This document shows, one piece after another, positions 14,410-23,233 of a stretch of DNA of 64,000 bases; the stretch's first letter is position 1; each line of letters starts with the position of its first letter. The notes beneath the pieces are model-generated. The model was not told the DNA's origin, searched no databases, and was given only the letters and a program-made list of their open reading frames with translations. The stretch is taken from NCBI GenBank assembly GCA_022511345.1, contig JAFLRR010000012.1:1-64000 (forward strand). Reading direction: 5' to 3'. The translations under genes were made by a program, and so were the position numbers. The stretch is from Alistipes sp. Its GTDB lineage: Bacteria; Bacteroidota; Bacteroidia; Bacteroidales; Rikenellaceae.

Positions 14410-15438
14410 TTACTGCCCGGCGCTGAACCAGTGGCGGGTGTTGTTGGCAATGCGCACCAGCAGCAGCATGACAGGCACCTCGACCAGTACGCCGACAACC
14501 GTTGCCAGAGCTGCGCCCGACTGCAGCCCGAAGAGCGAGATGGCTACGGCCACAGCCAGCTCGAAGAAGTTGCTGGCACCTATCATGCCGGCCGGAGCGG
14601 CAATGGAGTGGGGCAGCCGCCACAAGCGCGCCCAGCCGTAGGCGAAGAAGAATATGCAGACGGTCTGCACGACGAGCGGTATGGCTATAAGCACTATGTG
14701 GAGCGGATTGGCCAGGATGGTTTCGCCCTGGAACGAGAACAGAATGACGAGCGTCAGCAGCAGGCCGACGATGGTTATGTTGTCGAACTTGCGGACGAAT
14801 ACGTTGTTGAAGTAGTCGATGCCGCGGCGACGGACGACTGCCGTGCGCGTGACAACGCCGGCAGCCAGCGGAATGACTACGAACAGAAGCACCGACAGCA
14901 GCAGCGTGTCCATCGGTACGGTTATGCCTCCGATGCCGAGCAGCAGCGAGACTATAGGCGCGAAGGCCACGAGTATAATCAGATCATTGACGGCAACCTG
15001 CACCAGCGTATAGGCCGCATCGCCCTTGGTGAGATAGCTCCACACGAAGACCATGGCCGTGCATGGCGCGGCGCCGAGCAGCACGGCCCCCGAGAGATAT
15101 TCGGCTGCCAGATTTGCCGGAATCAATCTCCCGAAGATGATGAACAGGAATATGAAGGCGATGCCGAACATGGTGAATGGCTTGACGAGCCAGTTGGTGG
15201 CGCAGGTGACGATGATGCCGCGTGGCTGACGGGCCACGTTGCGCACGCTCTGAAAGTCGACCTTGAGCATCATGGGATAGATCATTAGCCATATGAGCAC
15301 GGCAATCGGTGCCGATACGTTGGCGTACTCCCACCGTCCGAGGGTTTGAGGAATCACGGGCAGCCACTGCCCGACGGCTATTCCGGCCACGATGCACAGC
15401 GCGACCCACAGTGTCAGATATTTCTCGAAGAATCTCAT
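14410..15438 (-). CDS. arsB: ACR3-family arsenite efflux transporter
   Basis: A 342-residue inner-membrane protein with about ten hydrophobic segments. It carries the ACR3 signature around GAAPCTAMVFVWSYLTKGD, including the family's essential Cys, and the late PAGMIGASNFFELAVA segment. ACR3 carriers export As(III) (and Sb(III)) by proton exchange. No arsR repressor, arsC reductase or arsA is next to it, so it stands alone here. The family is well distinguished from ArsB proper, although the symbol arsB is commonly used. Confidence 0.9.
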   Translation of the reverse strand: MRFFEKYLTLWVALCIVAGIAVGQWLPVIPQTLGRWEYANVSAPIAVLIWLMIYPMMLKVDFQSVRNVARQPRGIIVTCATNWLVKPFTMFGIAFIFLFIIFGRLIPANLAAEYLSGAVLLGAAPCTAMVFVWSYLTKGDAAYTLVQVAVNDLIILVAFAPIVSLLLGIGGITVPMDTLLLSVLLFVVIPLAAGVVTRTAVVRRRGIDYFNNVFVRKFDNITIVGLLLTLVILFSFQGETILANPLHIVLIAIPLVVQTVCIFFFAYGWARLWRLPHSIAAPAGMIGASNFFELAVAVAISLFGLQSGAALATVVGVLVEVPVMLLLVRIANNTRHWFSAGQ

Positions 15439-15689
15439 GATAAGATATTGTTGAAAGAGTTGATTTTAAGCGCTGTAAAGATATGCAAAATTTTCATGCG
15501 GCCAACCGCGGCAGCGAATGTTTTCGTGCCGGCGGATGTTCCGGCACATGCGGCAGAGGTGTGGTGCGGGAGACGTCGGCGGCCGGAGTCCGCGGGCTGG
15601 CGGACAACTTTTTTCTGTGCGGAGCGCTGCAAAACGGGCGAAATTTATTATATTTACCCAAAATATGACGATTCAAAACTAATAACCAT

Positions 15690-16613
15690 ATGGCAATGGA
15701 AAAGATTATCGGACTCATAGATGCTCCGTTTACGCCGATGACGTCCACCGGCGACATAAACCTCGCGCCGATACCGGCCTATGCTGCAATGCTGGCCAAA
15801 AACGGCCTGCAGGGCGTATTCATCAACGGCTCGTCGGGCGAGGGCTACATGCTCACCACCGACGAGCGCAAGACGCTGGCCGAGGCGTGGATTAAGGCCG
15901 CACCGGCGGGATTCAAAGTCATAGTGCACGTGGGCAGCTGCTGCCTGCGCGAGAGCATGGAGCTGGCGCGGCACGCAGCCGAGATAGGCGCGTGGGGCAT
16001 CGGCGCCATGGCTCCACCGTTCCCGAAAATCGGACGCGTTGAGGAGCTGGTGAAGTATTGCGAGGCTATCGCAGGCGCTGCTCCCGAGCTGCCGTTCTAC
16101 TACTACCACATCCCGGCATTCAACGGCGCTTTTCTGCCGATGATAGATATGCTGAAGGCTGTCGACGGCCGCATACCCAACTTTGCGGGCATCAAGTACA
16201 CGTTCGAGAGTCTGTACGAATACAACCAGTGCCGCATGTACAAGGACGGCAAGTACGACATGCTCCACGGTCAGGACGAGACCATTCTGCCGAGCCTTGC
16301 ACAGGGCGGCGCACAGGGCGGAATAGGCGGCACGACGAACTACAACGGCCGCGAGCTGGTGGGCATCATCGAGGCGTGGAAGCGCGGCGACCTGGAAACC
16401 GCACGCGAGAAGCAGAACTTCTCGCAGGCCGTTATCAATGTCATCTGCAACTACCGCGGCAACATCGTGGGCGGCAAGCGCATTATGAAGCTCATAGGCC
16501 TGGACCTCGGCCCCAACCGCGTGCCCTTCCGCAACATGACCGACGAGGAGGAGGCTGCGATGAAGGCCGAATTGGAGGCAATCGGATTCTTCGGCCGCTG
16601 CAATAAGTTTTAG
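15690..16613 (+). CDS. nanA: N-acetylneuraminate lyase
   Basis: A 307-residue TIM-barrel aldolase of the DapA/NanA family. It has the substrate-carboxylate motif GSSGEG (47-52), the YYYH stretch with the catalytic Tyr (136-140) and the Schiff-base Lys169 in GIKYT. It splits sialic acid into pyruvate and N-acetylmannosamine. The following epimerase, mutarotase, transporter and esterase confirm a sialic-acid role rather than DapA. A weak TATATTTA box lies at 15649-15656. A second ATG two codons downstream is equally possible. Confidence 0.92.
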   Translation: MAMEKIIGLIDAPFTPMTSTGDINLAPIPAYAAMLAKNGLQGVFINGSSGEGYMLTTDERKTLAEAWIKAAPAGFKVIVHVGSCCLRESMELARHAAEIGAWGIGAMAPPFPKIGRVEELVKYCEAIAGAAPELPFYYYHIPAFNGAFLPMIDMLKAVDGRIPNFAGIKYTFESLYEYNQCRMYKDGKYDMLHGQDETILPSLAQGGAQGGIGGTTNYNGRELVGIIEAWKRGDLETAREKQNFSQAVINVICNYRGNIVGGKRIMKLIGLDLGPNRVPFRNMTDEEEAAMKAELEAIGFFGRCNKF

Positions 16614-16839
16614 GCAATTATATACTTAATGTACCAAGTTTACAGAACGCTTTACAAAGCCGTCGGTAGTGGAATATTTTTCTTTTCATATTGATATTCC
16701 CTCCCCCCTCCCCTCCCTTTGAGAAAGGGAGGGGCATCAGGGGTAGTGCTGTCAACCGTGGTATATTAAGTATATAATAGCTAAATCTTAATTGGTAAAA
16801 ATAATTCCTAATTCCTGATTACTAATTGTTAATTGGAAT
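16614..16839. other. Intergenic region inside the sialic-acid cluster
   Basis: It separates the lyase from the epimerase and holds a short repeat element with a GC hairpin at 16710-16734. I see no gene. AT-rich sequence precedes the epimerase start, without a clear TAnnTTTG box. Confidence 0.5.
16680..16745 (+). repeat. Short C/T-rich repeat element with terminal hairpin, short form
   Basis: CCCCTCCCTTT (16710-16720) pairs with AAAGGGAGGGG (16724-16734), followed by CATCAGGG. The left flank (TTTTCAT..TTGATATTCCCTCCC) matches the reverse complement of 33838-33876, and the right flank matches that of 33742-33760. It is therefore the short form of the longer element there. Confidence 0.6.
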
Positions 16840-18027
16840 ATGACATTCGACGAATGTAAATACATAACCGCCTGCGGCGAACTGTACCGCAATGACCTGG
16901 TGAAGGACATCATGCCGTTCTGGTTAGAGCACGGCCTCGACCGCGATAACGGAGGCGTTTACACCTGTCTGGACCGTGACGGGAAGCTGATGGATGCTAC
17001 CAAATCGGTGTGGTTTCAGGGCCGTTTCGGGTATGTGTGCGCCTATGCATACAATCATATCGAGCAGAACCCCGAGTGGCTGGAGGCGTCGCGTTCGTGC
17101 ATAGACTTTATCGAGCGGCACTGCATCGACACGGACGGACACATGTTCTTCACCGTGACGGCCGACGGCCGGCCCGTGCAGAAGCGCCGCTACGTCTTCT
17201 CGGAGAGTTTCGCAATAATCGCCATGGCCGAGTATGCCAAGGCCACGGGCAGCAGCCAGTATGCCGCCAAGGCGCTGGCGCTGTTCAAAAATACGCGCCA
17301 CATGCTTCTGACGCCGGGGTTCCTGCCGCCCAAAACTACGGTCGAGGGCCGCAGCCACTCCATCACGATGATTATGATGAATGTGGCCAATGTGCTGCGG
17401 CAGGTGTGCGACGACCCCTCGCTGGATGAGCAGATAGAGGTCTCGCTCTACGAAATCGAACACTATCTGATGAACCATGAGTACAAGACCATTCTCGAAA
17501 CCGTGGCGCCGGACGGTTCGCTCATCGACACCTGCGCGGGCCGCACAATCAACCCGGGCCACTGCATCGAGACGGCATGGTTTATAATGGAGGCCGCGCG
17601 CGGCCGCAAGGACGAGGCGCACCTGAACGAGATTGCGCTGACGATTCTGGACTGGGCCTACGCCTGGGGTTGGGACGAGGAGTACGGCGGCATAATCAAT
17701 TTCCGCGACTGCCGCAACTTCCCGCCGCAGGACTACTCGCAGGATATGAAGTTCTGGTGGCCGCAGTGCGAGACGATTATCGCAGCGCTGTATGCCTACA
17801 AGATAACCGGAGACGGTAAGTATCTGGAAATGCACCGCAAGGCTCACGAGTGGGCCTTCGCGCACATGAAGGACACGGAATTCGGCGAGTGGTACGGCTA
17901 TCTGCACCGCGACGGCACCGTAGCCCAGCCCGCCAAGGGCAACATATTCAAGGGACCGTTCCATGTGCCGCGTATGCTGATAAGGTCGGCGCTTCTGTGC
18001 GAGGAGATATTGAGCTGCAGACGATGA
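16840..18027 (+). CDS. N-acylglucosamine 2-epimerase (AGE/RnBP family)
   Basis: A 395-residue alpha/alpha-barrel protein of the AGE family. Family features include the GLDRDNGGVYTCLDRDG start, the RPVQKRRYVFSESFAIIAMAEYA-like core around residues 110-135, NPGHCIETAWF and the late KGPFHVPRML. In sialic-acid pathways of Bacteroidetes this enzyme converts N-acetylmannosamine to N-acetylglucosamine, replacing the NanE/NanK route of enterobacteria. Its stop codon overlaps the next gene's ATG (ATGA), indicating translational coupling. Confidence 0.92.
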   Translation: MTFDECKYITACGELYRNDLVKDIMPFWLEHGLDRDNGGVYTCLDRDGKLMDATKSVWFQGRFGYVCAYAYNHIEQNPEWLEASRSCIDFIERHCIDTDGHMFFTVTADGRPVQKRRYVFSESFAIIAMAEYAKATGSSQYAAKALALFKNTRHMLLTPGFLPPKTTVEGRSHSITMIMMNVANVLRQVCDDPSLDEQIEVSLYEIEHYLMNHEYKTILETVAPDGSLIDTCAGRTINPGHCIETAWFIMEAARGRKDEAHLNEIALTILDWAYAWGWDEEYGGIINFRDCRNFPPQDYSQDMKFWWPQCETIIAALYAYKITGDGKYLEMHRKAHEWAFAHMKDTEFGEWYGYLHRDGTVAQPAKGNIFKGPFHVPRMLIRSALLCEEILSCRR

Positions 18028-19163
18028 GGTTTCTATACGCCATATGTCCGTTGGTGCTGCTCTGCGCTGCCTGCAGGCCGGCCGCGGTGATGCAGCTGAC
18101 AGCCGAGGCGCTGCCGGCCATAGCGCCGCAGACCGATTACGGCAAGGGCGTGTCGGCCGCAGCTGCCGGCGAGATAGACGGCGTGCTGCTGATTGCCGGC
18201 GGAGCCAATTTCCCGGGCATTCCGGCAGCCGAGGGCGGCAGCAAGCGGTTCTACGACGATATCTTCATCCTGCCCGAGGGGGCCCGGGAGTGGAGCAGGG
18301 CAGGGTTGCTGCCCGAGGCTTCGGCCTACGGAGCCGTGTTTCAGCTCGGCGACAGGATAGTTGTGGCCGGCGGAGCCAACGAGAGCGGCTCGCTGAACGG
18401 TGTGGTGGAGCTGACTATGGTCGAATCGCACTGCGGCGATGAATGCTGCGACGGCCTGGACGGAATATTCGTCGTGGTCTCGTCGATGCCTCCGCTGCCG
18501 GTTGCCATAGAGCAGGCAGCTGCTGCGCACGACGGACGGATGCTCTATATCGCCGGCGGATTGTCCGGCGGGGTGCCCTCGACGGGCGTATATCGCTGCG
18601 ACATGGAGTCGCCCTCGAGAGTCTGGGAGAAGATTGCCGAGCTGCCCGAGCCTATGGTGCAGCCCGTGGCAGCGCTCTTCGGCGGCAGGCTTTGGGTATG
18701 GGGCGGATTCGACCCCGTGAGAAAGGAGGCCTGCGACTACGGATATAGTTACTGCGGCGGCCAATGGCGCCGCGTGGCGGGACTGCCCGACGGCGGCACT
18801 GCCGTCGGCTCTGCGGCCGTGCAGGATGCCGAAGGCAGGCTGTGGATTGCGGGCGGTGTGAACCGCGAAATATTCAACGGCGCCCTGAATCTTGATGCCG
18901 GCAGTGTGGCCGAATACCAGTCGCAGCCTGTGGAGTGGTACCGGTTCCGCCGGCAGATGATCTTCTTCGACTGCGAGTCGGAGAGGTGGCATACGGCGGG
19001 AGAGTCTGCAGCAGCGGCACGTGCCGGAGCGGCTGTGGTGCTGTCGCGGCGGCGCGGCGCGGTGATTCTCAACGGCGAGCTGAAGCCAGGAATACGCTCT
19101 GCGGAGGTAAATGCGCTGCAGATTGCGGAACTGAATGGAACAATGATGCGAAGCATTCGATGA
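18024..19163 (+). CDS. nanM: Kelch-type N-acetylneuraminate mutarotase, lipoprotein
   Basis: A 379-residue protein starting MRFLYAICPLVLLCAAC, a lipoprotein signal with Cys17. The body is a six-bladed Kelch propeller with repeated IAGGANFPG, VAGGANESG, IAGGLSGG, VWGGFDP and IAGGVNREIFNG blade starts. NanM interconverts sialic-acid anomers outside the cytoplasm. The start is set by the 4-nt ATGA overlap with the epimerase. A longer in-frame extension to 17850 lies inside the epimerase gene and is rejected. Confidence 0.88.
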   Translation: MRFLYAICPLVLLCAACRPAAVMQLTAEALPAIAPQTDYGKGVSAAAAGEIDGVLLIAGGANFPGIPAAEGGSKRFYDDIFILPEGAREWSRAGLLPEASAYGAVFQLGDRIVVAGGANESGSLNGVVELTMVESHCGDECCDGLDGIFVVVSSMPPLPVAIEQAAAAHDGRMLYIAGGLSGGVPSTGVYRCDMESPSRVWEKIAELPEPMVQPVAALFGGRLWVWGGFDPVRKEACDYGYSYCGGQWRRVAGLPDGGTAVGSAAVQDAEGRLWIAGGVNREIFNGALNLDAGSVAEYQSQPVEWYRFRRQMIFFDCESERWHTAGESAAAARAGAAVVLSRRRGAVILNGELKPGIRSAEVNALQIAELNGTMMRSIR

Positions 19164-19211
19164 ACTCGGTGCATTAAGATATATAATAGGCGAAACAAAA
19201 ACATGTAGACG

Positions 19212-20450
19212 ATGATAAAACTCAGAGAATCGAAATTCTATCCCTGGATAGTGGTGGGGCTGCTGTGGGTGGTGGCGCTGCTGAACTATATGGACCGTCA
19301 GATGCTCTCGACGATGCGCGATGCCATGCAAATCGACATCTCGGAGCTGGAGTCGGCCGTGAACTTCGGCCGTCTTATGGCCATCTTTCTGTGGATTTAC
19401 GGCTTTATGAGCCCCGTGGCCGGAGCCGTGGCCGACAGAATCAGCCGCAAATGGTTGATTGTGGCGTCGTTGGGCGTGTGGTCGACCGTGACGCTGCTGA
19501 TGGGCTACTCGACATCGTTCACGCAGATTTACTGGCTGCGTGCGCTCATGGGAGTCAGCGAGGCGCTCTACATACCGGCTGCGCTGTCGCTTATAGCCGA
19601 CTATTTCACCGGTTCGGCACGTTCGCTCGCCATCGGAATCCACATGACCGGCTTGTATCTGGGGCAGGCCGTGGGTGGATTCGGTGCGACGGTGGCCGCC
19701 GCATTCTCGTGGCAGACCACATTCCACTGGTTCGGACTTGCGGGCATAGTCTATGCGGCGGTGCTCATAGTGCTTCTGCACGAAAGACGCCGCCAGCCTG
19801 CGGTGCAGACCGTCGAGGCGAAACCTTCGGGCGAACCCGTCTGGAAGAGTTTCGCGATGATATTCTCGAACGTGGCCTTCTGGACCATACTCTTCTTCTT
19901 CGCCTCGTCGTCGCTGCCGGGCTGGGCTACCAAGAACTGGCTGCCGACACTCTTTGCCGAGAGTCTGGAAATACCCATGTCGCAGGCCGGACCCATATCG
20001 ACCATAACCATAGCCCTCTCGTCGTTCATAGGCGTGATGATCGGAGGCCCGCTGTCGGACAGATGGGTGCGCCGCAATCTGCGCGGCCGCATCTACACCA
20101 GCGCCTCGGGACTGGCTCTGATGATTCCGGCGCTCATATTGATAGGCACCGGCCATGGAATGCCGGCAGCCGTGGCGGCAGGATTGTGCTTCGGCGTGGG
20201 CTACGGAATGTTCGACACCAACAACATGCCCATCCTCTGCCAGTTCGTGCCGGCACGCCAGCGCGCGTCGGCCTACGGCTTGATGAACATGACCGGCGTA
20301 TTTGCCGGCGCGCTCATCACCAACACGCTCGGCCGCTGGGCCGAGAATGGCAACCTGGGACACGGATTTGCGCTCATGGGAGGCATTCTGGTGGTGGCGC
20401 TGGCACTGCAGCTGGCAGTGCTCAGACCCAAAACCGACAACATGGAGTAG
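19212..20450 (+). CDS. nanT: MFS transporter, probable sialic-acid importer
   Basis: A 412-residue major-facilitator protein with 12 hydrophobic segments. It has the loop 2-3 signature GAVADRISRKWLIV, the matching second-half GGPLSDRWVRRNLRGR, and NYMDRQMLS in helix 1. Its place between the mutarotase (48 nt upstream) and the O-acetylesterase (58 nt downstream) suggests it carries N-acetylneuraminate across the inner membrane. Substrate is inferred from context only. Confidence 0.8.
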   Translation: MIKLRESKFYPWIVVGLLWVVALLNYMDRQMLSTMRDAMQIDISELESAVNFGRLMAIFLWIYGFMSPVAGAVADRISRKWLIVASLGVWSTVTLLMGYSTSFTQIYWLRALMGVSEALYIPAALSLIADYFTGSARSLAIGIHMTGLYLGQAVGGFGATVAAAFSWQTTFHWFGLAGIVYAAVLIVLLHERRRQPAVQTVEAKPSGEPVWKSFAMIFSNVAFWTILFFFASSSLPGWATKNWLPTLFAESLEIPMSQAGPISTITIALSSFIGVMIGGPLSDRWVRRNLRGRIYTSASGLALMIPALILIGTGHGMPAAVAAGLCFGVGYGMFDTNNMPILCQFVPARQRASAYGLMNMTGVFAGALITNTLGRWAENGNLGHGFALMGGILVVALALQLAVLRPKTDNME

Positions 20451-20508
20451 ATGCAGAGGGCCGCGGTAAGCGGCAGAACGGATTTTGTGAAAAATTAGCG
20501 GGAAGATT

Positions 20509-22605
20509 ATGAAAAAGGTGATTTTAGCGGCTCTTGCGGCGTTGATTATACTGCCGCAGGCCATGGCGGGCGGCAAGATACGCGTTGCGTGCGTAGGCGA
20601 CAGCGTGACCTACGGAATGACGATAGAGAATCGCGAGCAGAACTGCTACCCGGCGCAGCTGCAGCTGCTGCTGGGCGACGGGTACGATGTGCGCAACTTC
20701 GGCCACAGCGGCACCACGCTGCTGAGCCGCGGACACAATCCCTATGTGAAGGTCGACGAATATCGCCAGGCGCTCGACTTCAAGGCCGATATAGTCATTA
20801 TTCACCTGGGCCTGAACGACACCGACCCCCGCAACTGGCCCGAGTATGCCGAGGATTTCGTGCCCGACTATCTCTCGCTGATAGAGGATTTCCGCAAGGC
20901 CAATCCCGATTGCAGGGTCTACATATGCCGCATGACACCCATATTCCACACCCACTGGCGCTTCAGGGCCGGAACGCGCGACTGGTACCGCCAGGAGCAG
21001 GCGGCAATCGAGACCGTGGCCGGCATTGCCGGCACGCCGCTCATCGACCTGCAGCAGGCGCTCTATTCGCGGCCCGATTTGATGCCCGACGCTCTGCACC
21101 CCAATGCCGAAGGCGCCGGGATTCTGGCCAAGACCGTATTCAGTGCGCTGACGGGTGACTACGGTGGACTGAAGATGCCCGAAATATACTCCGACAACAT
21201 GGTCCTGCAGAGCGGCCGCAGACTGCGGATAGCGGGCACTGCCAATGCCGGCGACAGGGTGACGGTCGCAATCGCCGGGCAGAAGGTCGAGGCGGCAGCC
21301 GGACCGGACGGCCGCTGGCAGGCCGAGCTCGAGCCGCTCGAGGCGTCGTTCGAGCCGCTGACACTCAAGATTGCAGCCGGCGGAAGAGTTCTGACATACC
21401 GCAACGTGCTGGCAGGCGAGGTGTGGCTCTGCTCGGGACAGTCGAACATGGCCTTCAGGGTCAATGAGAGCGCTCCGGAGGAGATTCAGGAGCAGACAGG
21501 CTATGCGGCTTCGGCCGCGCGCGCGATACGATTCTTCAATATGACGCCCAAGTTCCGGCCCGACAACATCGAGTGGAGCGAGGAGACGCTCGGCATGGCC
21601 AACCGTCTGGATTACTACCGTCCGACGGAGTGGAGCGAGTGCACACCCGAAACGGCTGCACGCTTTTCGGCCGTAGGCTTTGCCTTCGGACGCATGCTGG
21701 CCGACAGCCTCGGCTGTCCCGTGGGATTGATTCACAACGCTATCGGCGGCTCGACCACCGAGGCGTGGATTCCGCGCCGGGTGCTCGAGGAGGAGTTTGT
21801 CGACATCATGTACGATGAACTGAAGAATCCCATCGTGCAGGAGTGGGTCCGCGGCCGTGAAATCAAGAATCTCGCAAAGTCGAATAGCCGCATACAGCGC
21901 CATCCGTATCAGCCCTGCTACCTATTCGAGACGGGCATCATGCCGCTCGAGCACTATCCGATAAGGGGCGTCATATGGTATCAGGGCGAATCCAACGCCC
22001 ACAACATCGAAGCTCACGAGCGTCTGTTCAGACTGCTGGTGTCGAGCTGGCGCGAGAATTGGGAAGACGAGCGGATGCCGTTCCATTTCGTGCAGCTGTC
22101 GTCGATTAAGCGTCCCAGCTGGCCGCGCTTCCGCGACAGCCAGCGCCGCCTGGCTCTGCAGACCGACAACTGCGAGATGGCCGTGTGCAGCGACCTGGGG
22201 CATCCCACCAATGTGCACCCCACGCACAAGAAGGCTGTCGGCGAACGTCTTGCCCGCCAGGCCCTCAAGCATGATTACGGATTCTCGAAAATCACGGCGT
22301 CGGGACCTGAACTCGTCTCGGCAGTGCTGAAGAATGGCCGTGCGGTGCTGGCATTCGACAACGCCGCAGGACTGAAGAGCGCCGACGGCGAGCCGCTTCG
22401 CTGCTTCGAGGTCGCGCGGTTCGACGGTCTGTACTATCCGGCCGAGGCCGTCATAGACGAGAGCGGCAATGTGGTGCTGACAAGCGACAGAGTGGCCGAG
22501 CCGCGATATGTCCGCTACGCATGGCAGGCATTCACCGATGCCAATCTGGTCAACGGCGAGAATCTGCCGGCCTCGACATTCAAGGCCGAAATCACGGCCG
22601 AATAG
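20509..22605 (+). CDS. Two-domain sialate O-acetylesterase
   Basis: A 698-residue secreted protein with a signal peptide cut near QAMA-GG. Domain 1 (25-220) is an SGNH hydrolase with GDSV (Ser32), HLGLND and the C-terminal DALHPN. Domain 2 (about 225-690) is a sialate O-acetylesterase with LCSGQSNMAF, IGGSTTEAWIP, WYQGESN and HPTHKKAVGERLA. The architecture matches NanS/EstA-type enzymes of Bacteroidales that strip acetyl groups from sialic acids before lysis. It closes the sialic-acid cluster. Maf follows after 27 nt. Confidence 0.88.
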   Translation: MKKVILAALAALIILPQAMAGGKIRVACVGDSVTYGMTIENREQNCYPAQLQLLLGDGYDVRNFGHSGTTLLSRGHNPYVKVDEYRQALDFKADIVIIHLGLNDTDPRNWPEYAEDFVPDYLSLIEDFRKANPDCRVYICRMTPIFHTHWRFRAGTRDWYRQEQAAIETVAGIAGTPLIDLQQALYSRPDLMPDALHPNAEGAGILAKTVFSALTGDYGGLKMPEIYSDNMVLQSGRRLRIAGTANAGDRVTVAIAGQKVEAAAGPDGRWQAELEPLEASFEPLTLKIAAGGRVLTYRNVLAGEVWLCSGQSNMAFRVNESAPEEIQEQTGYAASAARAIRFFNMTPKFRPDNIEWSEETLGMANRLDYYRPTEWSECTPETAARFSAVGFAFGRMLADSLGCPVGLIHNAIGGSTTEAWIPRRVLEEEFVDIMYDELKNPIVQEWVRGREIKNLAKSNSRIQRHPYQPCYLFETGIMPLEHYPIRGVIWYQGESNAHNIEAHERLFRLLVSSWRENWEDERMPFHFVQLSSIKRPSWPRFRDSQRRLALQTDNCEMAVCSDLGHPTNVHPTHKKAVGERLARQALKHDYGFSKITASGPELVSAVLKNGRAVLAFDNAAGLKSADGEPLRCFEVARFDGLYYPAEAVIDESGNVVLTSDRVAEPRYVRYAWQAFTDANLVNGENLPASTFKAEITAE

Positions 22606-22632
22606 AAGTTCACGCCTCAGAAAAGACTCATT

Positions 22633-23232
22633 ATGCTGCTGCACGAAAGAGTTGCCAACAAACGGCTGATTCTGGCCTCGGGCTCGCCGCGCCGCCGCCA
22701 GCTGCTGGCCGAGGCAGGCCTGAGTTTCGATGTCGCCGACAAATACGAGTGCGACGAGAGATGCCCCGACGGGCTGCCGGCCGACGACACTGCGCCCTAT
22801 CTTGCCGAGCTCAAGAGCCGGGCCTATCCCGTGCCGCTTGCCGCTGACGAGATTCTGATTACGGCCGACACGGTCGTCATTGCCGGCGGCGAGGTTCTCG
22901 GCAAGCCCCGCGGCAGGGACGATGCGTTGCGTATGCTGCTCAATCTGTCGGGTGCGACACACAAGGTCATTACGGGCGTTTGCATTCGGACCGCTTCGCG
23001 CATGCACACCTTCAGCGACTGGAGCGATGTGACTTTCCGCGCGCTGAGCGACGAGGAGCGGGTCTATTATGTCGACACCTTCGAACCATACGACAAGGCC
23101 GGCGCCTACGGCATACAGGAGTGGATAGGATTCGCTGCCGTGGAGCGCATCGAGGGGTCGTTCTACAATGTCATGGGGCTGCCCGTGCAGCGTCTGTACA
23201 CGGAACTGGACAATTTTCTGAAATCCGAATAG
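22633..23232 (+). CDS. maf: Maf-family nucleoside triphosphate pyrophosphatase
   Basis: A 199-residue protein with the Maf start ILASGSPRRRQLL, the middle TADTVV and GKPRGRDDA motifs, and YDKAGAYGIQ near the C-terminus. Maf proteins hydrolyse non-canonical or UTP/dTTP nucleotides and are linked to housekeeping of the nucleotide pool and division. It ends two bases before the stop of the convergent TamB-like gene. Confidence 0.93.
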   Translation: MLLHERVANKRLILASGSPRRRQLLAEAGLSFDVADKYECDERCPDGLPADDTAPYLAELKSRAYPVPLAADEILITADTVVIAGGEVLGKPRGRDDALRMLLNLSGATHKVITGVCIRTASRMHTFSDWSDVTFRALSDEERVYYVDTFEPYDKAGAYGIQEWIGFAAVERIEGSFYNVMGLPVQRLYTELDNFLKSE

Positions 23233-23233
23233 A

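Noticed and set aside
18033..20576. An 847-codon minus-strand frame opposite nanM and the MFS gene
   Set aside because: His/Arg-rich composition and no protein motif; shadow of the plus-strand genes.
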